Notes: a model not told the origin generated them from the sequence alone. DNA of 64,000 nucleotides from Amycolatopsis lexingtonensis (GCF_014873755.1 NZ_JADBEG010000001.1:9798501-9862500), one strand, 5' to 3'; numbered from the stretch's first letter, positions 44,881 to 54,133 are shown. Numbers and translations: made by a program.

Positions 44881-46234
44881 TGTTGACCTTCGACTCGGCC
44901 GACGAGAGCTGCTGGTCGATGTTCGCGTTCTGGTCGGTGAGCACGGCCTGCATCACGCTGTCGAGCGCGGCGTAGATCTGCTGCGCGTTCGGCGGCTCGA
45001 TGCTGCCCTTGATCTTGCTCGTGGTGTCCACGTAGGACTGGAAGTTCTGCGCGGGAACGTTGGCGTACTTGGCCTTCAGTGCCAGCTGTTGCTCGCGGAC
45101 CGCGCCGGTCCAGACGTCGGGGGTCGGCTCGGCGGGCAGGCCGACCGGCTGCTTGCCGTCGACGTACTGCTGGATGTGCTTCTCGAAGCGGTCCGGGTTC
45201 AGGTACTTCCACTGGATCCACTCGAGGCCGGCCTTGATCTTCTCCGGCGACGCCTTCGGGTTGATCATGTAGCCCTCGCCGCCGAGGAGGGTGCCCTCGC
45301 CGCCGGGCATGCCCGCGATGCCGTAGTCCTCGTACTTGCCGTTGAACTGCTTGACCAGCACCGGGACGTTGTCCGGGGCGGCCATGTACATGCCGAGCTG
45401 GCCGGAGCCCATCATCCGCTGCACGTCGGTGGCTTCGAGGAGCTGCTTGGCGCCCATCGAGTTGTCGGTCCAGCGCATGTCGTGCAGGTACTGGAGGGCC
45501 TTCTTGCCCTTGTCGTTGTTGAAGTCGGCGACCCACTTGTCGCCGTCCTTGCGGGCGATGTCGCCGCCCATCGAGTACAGCCAGCCGGTCAGGTGCCAGC
45601 CGCCCTGGTTGTTCTTGCTGTAGTCGGCGTATCCGACGACCCCGTTGCCCAGCGCGGAGATCTTCTTGGCGGCGTCCCGCACCTCATCCCAGGTCTGCGG
45701 CGGCTTGTTCGGGTCGAGACCGGCCTTCTGGAACAGCGGCTTGCTGTAGACGAGGCCCATCGTGTAGTTCATCGTCGGCAGGCCGTAGAGCTTGCCGTTC
45801 GCGTCGCGGAAGTTGTCGAGCAGTTCCGGCTTGATGTCGTTGACGTGCGGGACGTTCTTCGCGGCTTCCGTGATGTCGGCGGCCTGGTGGCGCGCGATGA
45901 TCTGCGCGGGGTCGGTGAAGTACACGTAGTAGACGTCTTCGAGCTGCCCGCCGGCGAGCTTCGCGGAGAAGGTCTTCGGGTCCATGAAGCCTTCGTGCGG
46001 ATCGATGTCGATGTTCGGGTGCGCCGCCTCGAACTCCTTGACGTCGGCGTCGAACACACCGCGCTCGAACGGCTGGCTGGTCGGCGGCTGCCCGGTGACC
46101 GTGATCTTCACCTTCCCACCGCTCTGCGCGGCGGTGTCGCCGTCACCGCAGGCGGCCAGGGTGAGCGCCAGGCCGCCCGCGGTGAGCAGGCACAACATCC
46201 GGCGGGAGACGGTTCGGGACCAGGGACTGCTCAT
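44858..46234 (-). CDS. Sugar ABC transporter substrate-binding lipoprotein
   Basis: 458 residues. The lipobox LTLAAC gives lipid-acceptor Cys29; the mature protein is a family 1 (MalE-like) solute-binding protein with WTGAVREQQ, YGLPTMNYTMGLVYSKPLF and MYMAAPDNVPVL blocks typical of oligosaccharide-binding proteins. It is the first gene of the importer-glucosidase operon. Its promoter and operator match those of the secreted glycosidase gene, so the ligand is probably the oligosaccharide that enzyme releases. Confidence 0.9.
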   Translation of the reverse strand: MSSPWSRTVSRRMLCLLTAGGLALTLAACGDGDTAAQSGGKVKITVTGQPPTSQPFERGVFDADVKEFEAAHPNIDIDPHEGFMDPKTFSAKLAGGQLEDVYYVYFTDPAQIIARHQAADITEAAKNVPHVNDIKPELLDNFRDANGKLYGLPTMNYTMGLVYSKPLFQKAGLDPNKPPQTWDEVRDAAKKISALGNGVVGYADYSKNNQGGWHLTGWLYSMGGDIARKDGDKWVADFNNDKGKKALQYLHDMRWTDNSMGAKQLLEATDVQRMMGSGQLGMYMAAPDNVPVLVKQFNGKYEDYGIAGMPGGEGTLLGGEGYMINPKASPEKIKAGLEWIQWKYLNPDRFEKHIQQYVDGKQPVGLPAEPTPDVWTGAVREQQLALKAKYANVPAQNFQSYVDTTSKIKGSIEPPNAQQIYAALDSVMQAVLTDQNANIDQQLSSAESKVNSVLAQVK

Positions 46235-46281
46235 CTCAAGCCTCTTCTCGGGGTCGCGACGGCTGTCACGTGATTGCGGTC

Positions 46282-46311
46282 ACCATAAAGGGGTGGACCA
46301 GATCGACGCAA
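46282..46311 (-). promoter_or_regulatory. Promoter of the sugar-importer operon
   Basis: On the minus strand TTGCGT (46306-46311), 18-bp spacer, TATGGT (46282-46287), 48 bases before the start codon. The glycosidase promoter at 52118-52147 has the same spacing and distance. Confidence 0.6.
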
Positions 46312-46328
46312 TAACCCGACGAGAAGTT

Positions 46329-46344
46329 GCAAGTTACGAACAGG
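46329..46344. promoter_or_regulatory. Candidate LacI operator upstream of the sugar-importer promoter
   Basis: GCAAGTTACGAACAGG, 95 bases upstream of the start codon and 17 bases beyond the -35. It matches GCAAGTTTGCGACAGG at 52165 in 12 of 16 positions at exactly the same distance. The adjacent LacI protein is the likely binder. Confidence 0.5.
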
Positions 46345-46390
46345 CTGCGAGCCGCTGGCGTTCGGCAGGGTGCCGGGCCGTGCCGCGGGC

Positions 46391-46428
46391 ACGAAAAAGT
46401 GAGCGACGGGTTCAGAACCCGCCGCTCA
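46391..46428 (-). terminator. Rho-independent terminator of the LacI gene
   Basis: Read on the minus strand, a hairpin of 12-base arms (46416-46427 with 46401-46412, one mismatch, 3-base loop) is followed by ACTTTTTCG. It lies downstream of the 85-bp element, within the 306-base gene-free space 46235-46540. Confidence 0.65.
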
Positions 46429-46444
46429 GTCGAGTGGGACCCGA

Positions 46445-46529
46445 GCACCCCAATGTGGCGTTCGGTGCGTCCAGCGCACCCAATGTGGCGTTCGGTGCGT
46501 CAGATGCACCCAACGCCACATTGGGGCGC
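46445..46529. repeat. 85-bp intergenic hairpin element, family A, copy 2
   Basis: Same three-module layout and same length as copy 1: AATGTGGCGTTCGGTGCG twice at 30-bp spacing, then the inverted AACGCCACATTGGGGCGC. It sits just after the LacI stop. Confidence 0.85.
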
Positions 46530-46540
46530 TTCGGGTGGGG

Positions 46541-47548
46541 TCAGGCGGTGCGGCGGGCCGTGGAGCCGCGGACCACCAGTTCCGGCGCGAACAACAACTC
46601 CTCCGCCGCCACCTCACCACCGTTGATGCGCTTCACCAGCAGCTCCACCACCGCGCGCCCCATCGCCTCGATCGGCTGGCGGGTGGTCGTCAACGGCGGA
46701 TCGGTGCAGTTCATCAACGCCGAGTCGTCATAACCCACCACCGAAATGTCCTCCGGCACCGACAGCCCCTGCCGCCGTGCCGCGCGGACCGCGCCCAACG
46801 CCAGCAGGTCGCTCGCGCACAACACCGCCGTCGCGCCGCGGGGGTACAGCCGGGCCGCAGCCGCGTGGCCACCCTCGATCGAGAACATCCCGTGCTCGAC
46901 CAGTTCGTCCAGCACCGGCAACCCCAGCTTCGCCGCGTACGCCTGGAACGCCGCGAGCTTGCGCTGCGAGGGCACGTGGTCCGACGGCCCCAGCACCAGC
47001 CCGATCTTCTCGTGCCCGAGTGAACTCAGGTGCCCGACGACCTGCTCGACGGCCACGGCGTCGTCGCACGAGACCTGTGGCAGGCCGAGGTGCTCGACCG
47101 CCGCGTTGATCAGGACCGTCGGGAGCCGGCGCTCGACGAGGTGGTGGTAGTGCGAGTGGACCGCGTCCGCCTGCGCGTACAGCCCGCCGGCGAACACCAC
47201 GCCCGACACCTGTTGCTGCAGGAGCAGCTCGACGTACTCCGCCTCGGACACCCCGCCCGCGGTCCGCGTGCAGAGCACCGGCGTGAACCCCTGCTGGGCG
47301 AGTGCGTTGCCCATGATCTCGGCCAGCGCGGGGAAGATCGGGTTCTGCAGCTCGGGCAGCACCAGCCCGACCAGGCGGGCGCGCTCGCCGCGCAGCTGGG
47401 TGGGCCGCTCGTACCCCATCACGTCCAGCGCGGTGAGCACGGCGGCGCGGGTGCTGGCGGACACCCCGGACCGGCCGTTGAGCACCCGGCTGACCGTGGC
47501 TTCGCTGACCCCGACCTGGCGGGCGACTTCGGCAAGACGACGCGTCAT
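46541..47548 (-). CDS. LacI-family repressor of the alpha-glucan/oligosaccharide cluster
   Basis: 335 residues. The HTH/hinge (MTRRLAEVARQVGVSEATVSRVLNG, then about residue 50 MGYERPT) is followed by a sugar-binding domain (LVLPELQNPIFPALAE, SVVGYDDSALM). It resembles MalR/AglR repressors of actinomycete alpha-glucoside operons. It lies between the secreted glycosidases and the importer operon on the same strand, and both flanking promoters carry the same motif; repression of both is inferred. The ATG at 47548 is the family start; upstream in-frame codons lie over the neighbouring terminator. Confidence 0.85.
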   Translation of the reverse strand: MTRRLAEVARQVGVSEATVSRVLNGRSGVSASTRAAVLTALDVMGYERPTQLRGERARLVGLVLPELQNPIFPALAEIMGNALAQQGFTPVLCTRTAGGVSEAEYVELLLQQQVSGVVFAGGLYAQADAVHSHYHHLVERRLPTVLINAAVEHLGLPQVSCDDAVAVEQVVGHLSSLGHEKIGLVLGPSDHVPSQRKLAAFQAYAAKLGLPVLDELVEHGMFSIEGGHAAAARLYPRGATAVLCASDLLALGAVRAARRQGLSVPEDISVVGYDDSALMNCTDPPLTTTRQPIEAMGRAVVELLVKRINGGEVAAEELLFAPELVVRGSTARRTA

Positions 47549-47585
47549 AGCCGAAACTTTACAGCAACCGGGCGCAAAAGTGGGA

Positions 47586-47621
47586 CAAGCCCGTACCGGT
47601 TTCGACACCGGTACGGGCTTG
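47586..47621. terminator. Hairpin terminator after the frameshifted glycosidase gene
   Basis: 15-bp perfect stem (47586-47600 with 47607-47621), loop TTCGAC. It ends the two-glycosidase transcript before the LacI gene. Confidence 0.75.
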
Positions 47622-47632
47622 CGACCGCCGAG

Positions 47633-49811
47633 CTACGAAGCCGCCACTTCGAACTCGGCCACCTGACCCGCGGGCCAGCCGGTGTTGCCGGTGAACGTCA
47701 GGCGCACGAAGCGCTGGGACGTCGCCGTGAAGGACGCCGACGCGGTGTTGCCGGAAGCCGGGTCGAACGCGTAGCCGCGCGAACCCACCAGCGTCGTGTA
47801 CGCACTGCCGTCGGTGCTGCCGGAGATCGTCACCGTCTCCGTCCGCGCACCCCACGCCGACGACGGCGGGAGGCGAAGCGTCACCTTGTTGATCGACGCC
47901 GCCGTGCCCAGGTCCACCGTCAGCGTCTGCGGGAACGCGTTGTTCGCGCTCTCCCAGTACGAGTTGGCGTCCCCGTCCACCGCGTTCGACGGCGGGAACC
48001 CGCCCTGCGACCCCGACGCGCTGATCGCCTTGCCCTTCGCGAGGTTCGTGCCGGACTGCGGCGGCTGCGGCGGGCCCGAGTTCGGCGCCGGCCAGGTCGA
48101 GCAGTCGCTCCAAGTCCCGCTCCAGCCGCTGTTGCCGGAGCCACTGAAGGTCATGCGAGGGATCGACGCCGGGTAGGGGCAGTTGTACGTCCCGGTCACG
48201 CCGACGCCGGAGGCGGTCAGGTTGCTGATCGTCACCGACCCCTGCGTCTGCGACTGCGCCACGAACGTGCCCACGCCCTGCACCGACACGCCGTCGATCG
48301 TGATGCCCTGGATCTGCTTGCCCGCGCCGTTGCCATCGATGAACTGGATGGCCTCGTACGGGCTTTGGATCGCGGTGAACCCGGTGACGCGGATGGTCAC
48401 GCCGGTGATCGCCTGGTCACGCGCGTCGAACCACAGCGCGCCGACGCCGAACTGCCAGTTCGGGTCGAGCGCCCCGGCCCGCAGCGCCGTGTTGTTCGAC
48501 AGCGTCACCGTGCCGCCGAGCGGGACCGAGTTGAACCGGTTCGCCACCAGGTAGCCACCGCCGAGGGCGTTGGTGTCCTGGACGAGGTTGCCGCTCACGG
48601 TGTTGTTCGAGCCGCCGTACAACGCGATGCCGTTGGCCAGGTTCGGCTGCACGACCGTGTTGTTCACCAGCGAGTTGCCGGAGTCGGCCTGGCCGTTGGA
48701 CCAGAGCGCGAGCCCGTCGTCGCCGTTGTTGCGCAGGTAGTTGTTGCGCAACGTCGAGTTCGTGACGGCGCCGTCGAAGTTCACGCCGTCGGCCTGGGTG
48801 TCGAGGATGCGGTTGTTTGTTCTCGATGGTCAGGTTCGAGGACGCGCCGTTCATCAGCCACAGCCCGCACTTCGTGTCCTGGATCCACAGGCCGCTGACG
48901 ACCGAGCCGTTCCCGAGGACGCCGTGGAAAGCGTTGTCCGGGCTGCCGTCGTTCCGCTCGGTGACATCGCCGAACACCGCGAAGTCGTACAGCTTGATGT
49001 TGCCGGACGCGCTGCCGTTGTTGAAGATGTTGTTGCCGTGCAACACGGTGTACCACGGTCCCGCGCCGCGGACGGTGGTCTGGTCGATCTGCAGCGCGGA
49101 CCCGATTTCGAACCGCCCGGACGGGACCCAGACCTCGCGGCCCTGCGAACGCGCCGCCGAAAGCGCGTTGCGGAACGCCTGGGTGTCGTCCGAGGAGTCG
49201 TTGGCCGTGGCGCCGTAGTCGGTCACCGAAAGGGCGTCGGCTGGTTTCGAGCCCGCGCCGCCGACCTGCTCGAAGTCGGCGAGGTCGATGGTCGCCTGCC
49301 CGACGTCACCGGAACCGGCCTGCACCCGGACCTTCGTGCCCGCCGCCAGGTTCTGCCCGAGCAGCAGGCGCGCGTCGTCGAAGAAGTGGTGCGTCTTCGA
49401 GCCCGTGATGAAGCCGGTGTCCACATAGGTGTAACGCGACGTCACGGGCAGCGCGAGCGTGGACCCGTTGACGGACACCGAAAGCCGCCCGGACGAACCG
49501 TCGGGCAGGTTGTAGTGGACGTTGATCGAGTTCGCCGCGACGGGCAGCGTGAACTCGACGTACTGACCGGTCGTGATCCTGACCGCCTGCCGCCCGGAGG
49601 CTTCCGAGGCGATGCTGCCCTGCGTGTAATCGGGGCCGACCGCCGAGCCGTTCGTCGCCGAGCACTCGGCTTCGACGGTCCGGAACGGCACGCTCGCGCC
49701 GCCGGACGCCGTCGTCGGGCAGGTGGCCGCCGCGGCGGGCGCGGCGCCGGAGAGCACGGTCAGGCCGGACGCGGCGAGCGCGGCGGCGAGCAAAGCCGGT
49801 ATGCGGGACAT
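47633..49811 (-). pseudogene. Secreted beta-helix glycosidase (mycodextranase/GH87-like), frameshifted
   Basis: Read with a frame correction it would be about 724 residues: signal peptide (ends PAAAA), N-terminal CBM6/35-like domain (about 45-165, QYVEFTLPVAANSINVHY), right-handed beta-helix catalytic domain (about 180-560) and C-terminal discoidin (F5/8C) domain (about 590-724). It parallels the intact neighbour at 49824. The frame breaks at about 48813-48820, where TTGT is repeated in tandem (4 extra bases); before this the product reads NLTIEN, after it NRILDTQADG in the other frame. All of the later beta-helix coils and the discoidin domain are lost unless corrected. A sequencing or assembly slip is possible. 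AGAGGT supports the ATG at 49811. It is 13 bases from the upstream paralogue. Confidence 0.8.
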
Positions 49812-49823
49812 CGTCAGCACCTC

Positions 49824-52070
49824 TCAGGACGAATAGGCTTCGAGTTCGGACAGCTGCCCGGCGGGCCAGCCGGTGTTGCCGGTGAAAGTCAGGCGCAGCG
49901 TGCGCTGCGAGGTCGCTGGGAAGCTGACGGTCGCGGTGTTCCCGGACGCCGGGTCGAACGTGTAGGTCGTGGCCGCCTTGACGCCGTCGACCGAGATCGT
50001 CTGCGTCCGCGCGCCCCACGAGGCGGGCAGCTTCAGCACGAGCCGCGAAACGCTGACCGTGGCACCGAAGTCGACCGTCAGCGACTGCGGGAACGCGTTG
50101 TTCGTGCTCTCCCAATAGGAGTTCGCGTCCCCGTCGACGGCGTTGGCCGGCGGGAAGCCACCCTGCGAGCCGGACGCGCTGACGCTCTTGCGCAAGGCGA
50201 GGTTCCCGGTCGGGGTCGTGGTGGTCGGCGGCGGCGTGGTGGTCGTGCCGCCGTTGTCCGAGCCGTACACCGGCGACGGCCACGAGCCGCAGAACGTCGT
50301 CGTCCAGCCCGAGTTGCCGCCCTGGTCGGCCAGGCCGCTCATCGCGTCCGGGCCCAGGCAGTTGTAGACGCCGGCCCGCCCGATCCCGGTCGCGACGACG
50401 TTCTTCACCGACCCGGCCGGCTTCGACTGCAGCTGCCAGGCGAACGTGCCGGCGCCGCTGATCCGGACGTTCGTGAAGTGCACGTCCGTGGTGGCGCCGT
50501 CGATGAACTGGATGGCTTCGTAGTTGTTGTCCTGCAGGTCGAGGTCGGTGACGTCGACGCGGCCGGTGATCGCCGAGTCGCGGCCGTCGAACCACAGCGC
50601 GCCGACGCCGAACTGCCAGTTCGAATCGAGCACGCCGGTGCGGATCGCGGTGTTGCGCGCGACCGTCGTGGTGCCCGACAGCGGCACCGCGCTGAACCGG
50701 TTCGCGATGTGCAGGCCGCCGCCCTGGTCCTGGTTGTCGGCCACGACGTTGTCGGACACGGTGTTGTCGTGCCCGCCGTAGATCGCGATGTTGTTGGCGA
50801 GGATCGGCAGCAGCACGGTGTTGAAGGAGAACGTGTTGTGGTGGTCGGCGGCGTGCTCGGACCACATCGCCAGGCCGTCGTCGCCGGTGTTGCGCAGGAA
50901 GTTGTTCGTCACCGTCACGTTGCTGATGCCCTGGTGCAGGTTCAGCCCGTCGGCGGTCTGGTCGAGGATCCGGTTGCCGGACACGGTGAGCCCGTCGAAG
51001 GGCCCGTCGAGCCACAGCCCGACTTTCGTGTGCTGCAGCCACAGGTTCTGCACGACCGAGCCGCCGCCGAGGGCGCCACCGATGGCGTTGGACTGGTCGC
51101 AGTCGACGCGGGCGTCGACCTGGCCGATGATCGCGAAGTCGTAGAGCTTCACCGCGCTGCTGGTGCCGGGCACGGCCGGGTTGCCGGGGTAGGTAGGCGT
51201 TCCGCAGCTTTCCGGCTCGCCCTTGCCGAAGATGCCGGCGCGCGGGCCGGTGAGCACCGAGTACCACGGCCCGGCGCCGCGGATGGTCACCTGGTCGACG
51301 GTGATGTGGTGGCCGAGGGTGAAGGTGCCGGACGGGATCCAGACTTCCTTGCCCTGGCTCTTCGCAGCCGCCACGGCGGAGTCGAACGCGCCGGCGTCGT
51401 CGCTCGTGTCGCCCGCGGTGGCGCCGTAGTCGGTGACGGACACGGAGTTCGACGGCCGCGTGGTGGCGGCGCCGACCTGCTCGAAGTCCGCGAGGTCGAT
51501 CGTCGCGGGGACGTCGCCCGCGTCGACCTGCAGCTTGATCTTGGTGCCCGCCGGGTACGACGTGCCGAGCAGCGCGCGGGTCTCGTCGTAGAAGTGGTGT
51601 GCGTGGCCGTCGGCGGGGTTGTTCGTGAAGGGGTACGAGCCGTAGTACCAGGCCCACTTCGACGTCAGCGCCAGGTCCCGGTTGTGCGTCCCGCCGACGT
51701 ACAGCGAGATCGTGCCGGTCACCGAATCCGGGACGCTGTAGCGGAAATCGATCGAGTTCGCCGGTGCGGTGAGCGTGAACTCGACGTACTGGCCCTGGCC
51801 GGAGAGTGTCACCGCCTTCCGGCCGGAGGCTTCGCCGGCGAGGGTGCCCGCGGCGCGGTCCGGGCCGATGACCGACCCGGTGGTGGCGGCGGTTTCGGCT
51901 TCCTGTTCCACGAAGGGGACGGTGGCGCCGCGGCCGGCCGCGAGCGCCGTGCTTTCCGCGGGAGCGGCGGCGATCGTGAGTCCGGCGGCGGCGAGCACGG
52001 CGGCGGCTAACGCCCCGAACCGCGCAGCGCGGGCGCTTTTGGGCGCGCTGAAGACAGAGCTGGGAGACAT
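49824..52070 (-). CDS. Secreted beta-helix glycosidase, mycodextranase/alpha-1,3-glucanase (GH87)-like
   Basis: 748 residues. Signal peptide (1 to about 40), CBM6/35-like domain (about 48-175), right-handed parallel beta-helix domain (about 190-590, starting VSVTDYGATAGDTSDDAGAF and carrying repeated Asn/Asp-rich coils such as GNRILDQTADGLNLHQG), a Thr/Pro linker (TTTTPPPTTTTPTG) and a C-terminal discoidin domain (SASGSQGGFPPANAVDGDAN). This architecture resembles GH87 alpha-1,3-glucanases/mycodextranases; a polygalacturonase-like enzyme is the alternative. It would degrade an extracellular polysaccharide whose fragments the neighbouring importer takes up. ATG 52070 is preferred over GTG 52079 because promoter and operator then sit at the same distances as for the importer. 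Confidence 0.78.
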   Translation of the reverse strand: MSPSSVFSAPKSARAARFGALAAAVLAAAGLTIAAAPAESTALAAGRGATVPFVEQEAETAATTGSVIGPDRAAGTLAGEASGRKAVTLSGQGQYVEFTLTAPANSIDFRYSVPDSVTGTISLYVGGTHNRDLALTSKWAWYYGSYPFTNNPADGHAHHFYDETRALLGTSYPAGTKIKLQVDAGDVPATIDLADFEQVGAATTRPSNSVSVTDYGATAGDTSDDAGAFDSAVAAAKSQGKEVWIPSGTFTLGHHITVDQVTIRGAGPWYSVLTGPRAGIFGKGEPESCGTPTYPGNPAVPGTSSAVKLYDFAIIGQVDARVDCDQSNAIGGALGGGSVVQNLWLQHTKVGLWLDGPFDGLTVSGNRILDQTADGLNLHQGISNVTVTNNFLRNTGDDGLAMWSEHAADHHNTFSFNTVLLPILANNIAIYGGHDNTVSDNVVADNQDQGGGLHIANRFSAVPLSGTTTVARNTAIRTGVLDSNWQFGVGALWFDGRDSAITGRVDVTDLDLQDNNYEAIQFIDGATTDVHFTNVRISGAGTFAWQLQSKPAGSVKNVVATGIGRAGVYNCLGPDAMSGLADQGGNSGWTTTFCGSWPSPVYGSDNGGTTTTPPPTTTTPTGNLALRKSVSASGSQGGFPPANAVDGDANSYWESTNNAFPQSLTVDFGATVSVSRLVLKLPASWGARTQTISVDGVKAATTYTFDPASGNTATVSFPATSQRTLRLTFTGNTGWPAGQLSELEAYSS

Positions 52071-52117
52071 GGGCGGCACTGGCCTTTCCGCAGCAGGTGG
52101 GGACCTCTGTGACCGGG

Positions 52118-52147
52118 ATCATACGAATCCTGGACAAGAAACCGCAA
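52118..52147 (-). promoter_or_regulatory. Promoter of the secreted glycosidase genes
   Basis: Minus strand TTGCGG (52142-52147), 18-bp spacer, TATGAT (52118-52123), 48 bases before the ATG at 52070. Spacing equals that of the importer promoter at 46282-46311. Confidence 0.65.
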
Positions 52148-52157
52148 TAGATGAACG

Positions 52158-52180
52158 AACTTACGCAAGTTTGCGACAGG
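52158..52180. promoter_or_regulatory. Candidate LacI operator upstream of the glycosidase promoter
   Basis: Contains the inverted repeat AACTT-ACGC-AAGTT (52158-52171) and GCAAGTTTGCGACAGG (52165-52180), the same motif, at the same position relative to -35 and start codon, as at 46329. Confidence 0.5.
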
Positions 52181-52268
52181 AAGTGACGGCTGCGCCGGAT
52201 GCCCGACGTCCGCTTACACCCCGCGGAGCAGCACCGGCGCCGACCGGGCGCGCTGATAGTTTCTGGGC

Positions 52269-53051
52269 ATGAGCCAGCGACGTGCTGACGGCAGCGCCGG
52301 GGACGCGGATTACGGCGCGATCGGTGGCGTGTACACCGATTACCGCAAGCCGGACCCGCGCATCGGCCGGTACCTCCTCGACGCGCTGGGCGACGCGCGG
52401 ACCGTGCTCAACGTCGGCGCGGGCGCCGGGGCGTACGAGCCCGAAGACCGGGAAGTGACCGCGGTCGAGCCGTCGGCGTCGATGCGCGCGCAGCGGCCGC
52501 CGGGCCTGCCGCCCGCGGTGGACGCCGTCGCCGAGAAGCTGCCGTTCGGGGACCGCGCGTTCGAGGGCGCGATGAGCACGTTCAGCGTGCACCAGTGGAA
52601 CGACCTCTGGGCCGGGCTGAAGGAGATGCGCCGCGTGACCCGCGGCCCGGTCGCGATCCTCACCTGCGACCCGGCGCTGCTGCGCCGGTTCTGGCTGCTC
52701 GACTACGCGCCCGAGGTGATCGAAACCGAGGCCCGGCGCTACCCGTCGGTCGACGACATCGCCGACGGCCTGGGCGGGCACACGTCGGTCATCGGCGTGC
52801 CCATCCCCAGCGACTGCACCGACGGCTTCAACGAGGCCTACTACGCGCGGCCCGAGCGGCTGCTGGACCCGGGCGCGCGGCTGTCGTGCTCGGCGTGGAG
52901 CTTCGTCGACGACCGCGTGCACCACCGCTTCGCCGCGGAACTGCAGCACGACCTCGACGACGGCACGTGGGACCGCCGCTACGGCAAGCTTCGTGAGCAG
53001 CCGACGTTCGACGGCTCGCTGGTGCTCGTGGTCTCGGACCCCACGGCGTGA
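52269..53051 (+). CDS. Class I SAM-dependent methyltransferase
   Basis: 260 residues. Motif I is VLNVGAGAGAYEP (about 46-58), strand 2 ends in TAVEPSASM, and AEKLPFGDRAFEGAMST and LTCDP follow, the Methyltransf_11 pattern. The N-terminal GGVYTDYRKPDPRIG is common in actinobacterial members of unknown acceptor. Its stop shares a base with the next ATG (TGATG), so it is co-translated with the hydrolase. Confidence 0.83.
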   Translation: MSQRRADGSAGDADYGAIGGVYTDYRKPDPRIGRYLLDALGDARTVLNVGAGAGAYEPEDREVTAVEPSASMRAQRPPGLPPAVDAVAEKLPFGDRAFEGAMSTFSVHQWNDLWAGLKEMRRVTRGPVAILTCDPALLRRFWLLDYAPEVIETEARRYPSVDDIADGLGGHTSVIGVPIPSDCTDGFNEAYYARPERLLDPGARLSCSAWSFVDDRVHHRFAAELQHDLDDGTWDRRYGKLREQPTFDGSLVLVVSDPTA

Positions 53052-53971
53052 TGCCGCCGCCGTTCGACCCGGAGCTGGCGCCGGTCGTCGAAGAACTCCG
53101 GGCACTGCGTCCGCCACTGGCGTCGCTGGCCGACATCCCCGGCCGCCGCGAGCTGAACGCCGCGGAGCACAAGACGGTCGAGGAGCTGGCCGCCGCGTAC
53201 CCGGCGTACCGGGTCTCGGAGGAGCACGCCGGGGACGTCCCGCTGCTGGTGCTGGCACCGGCGTCGAGCGCGGGCGTCCTGTACTACGTCCACGGCGGCG
53301 GCACGATCGTCGGCAGCCACCTCGGCGCGGACGTGCCGAACCTGCTGGACTGGGCGGGCGAGCTGAACCTGACGATCGTCTCGCCGGGCTACCGGCTGGC
53401 GCCCGAGCACCCGTACCCGGCGCCGGTCGAGGACTGCTACGCCGGTCTCCGGTGGACCGCCGAGCACGTCCCGGGCCGGCTGCTGATCGGCGGGATCAGC
53501 GCGGGCGGCGGCCTCGCGGCGGCCACGGCGCTGCTGGCCCGCGACCGCGGCGGCCCGGCCCTCGCGGGCCAGCTGCTGCTCTGCCCGATGCTGGACGACC
53601 GCAACGACACCCCGTCGGCGCTCGACCTCGACGGTCGCGGCCTGTGGGACCGCACGGCCAACAACGTCGGCTGGACCGCTTACCTCGGCGACCTTCGCGG
53701 CACCGCCGACGTCCCGCCGTACGCGGCCGCGGCCCGCGCGGCGGACCTTTCCGGCCTGCCACCGGCGTTCCTGGACGTCGGCACGGCGGAGACGTTCCGC
53801 GACGAGGTGGTGGCGTACGCGTCCCGGCTCTGGCAGGCGGGCGGCGAGGCCGAGTTGCACGTGTGGCCGGGCGGCTTCCACGGCTTCGACTCGCTGGTCC
53901 CGAAAGCGCGCATCAGCCGGGCGGCGCGGGCCGCCCGGCTGACGTGGTTGCGCCGCCTACTCGGCCAGTAG
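53051..53971 (+). CDS. Alpha/beta hydrolase of the hormone-sensitive-lipase family
   Basis: 306 residues with the HSL oxyanion motif HGGG (81-84), nucleophile Ser150 in GISAGG, an acid in FLDVGTAE and His in GGFHGFD. Family members hydrolyse short- to medium-chain esters and sometimes lactones. The last codons (LLGQ and stop) lie inside a 41-bp segment (53957-53997) that is an exact copy of the 3' end of the convergent acyltransferase gene, so the C-terminus may have been altered. A GTG at 53048 is an alternative start. Confidence 0.82.
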   Translation: MPPPFDPELAPVVEELRALRPPLASLADIPGRRELNAAEHKTVEELAAAYPAYRVSEEHAGDVPLLVLAPASSAGVLYYVHGGGTIVGSHLGADVPNLLDWAGELNLTIVSPGYRLAPEHPYPAPVEDCYAGLRWTAEHVPGRLLIGGISAGGGLAAATALLARDRGGPALAGQLLLCPMLDDRNDTPSALDLDGRGLWDRTANNVGWTAYLGDLRGTADVPPYAAAARAADLSGLPPAFLDVGTAETFRDEVVAYASRLWQAGGEAELHVWPGGFHGFDSLVPKARISRAARAARLTWLRRLLGQ

Positions 53972-54004
53972 CTCCTGCAGCTCCCGCACCGCGACCGACT
54001 CAAA

Positions 54005-54057
54005 CGCCCCAATGTGGCGTTCGGTGCGTCAGATGCACCCAACGCCACATTGGGGCG
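54005..54057. repeat. 55-bp hairpin element, family A, copy 3 (short form)
   Basis: Single-unit version: a near-perfect 23-bp stem with one mismatch around a 7-base loop, lacking one 30-bp unit present in the 85-bp copies. Confidence 0.85.
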
Positions 54058-54133
54058 CTCGGCTGCTCGGCCAGTTGTTCCTGCAGTTCGCGCACCACGA
54101 TCGCCCCTGGCTCGTGGCGCGACCTCGGCTCGT

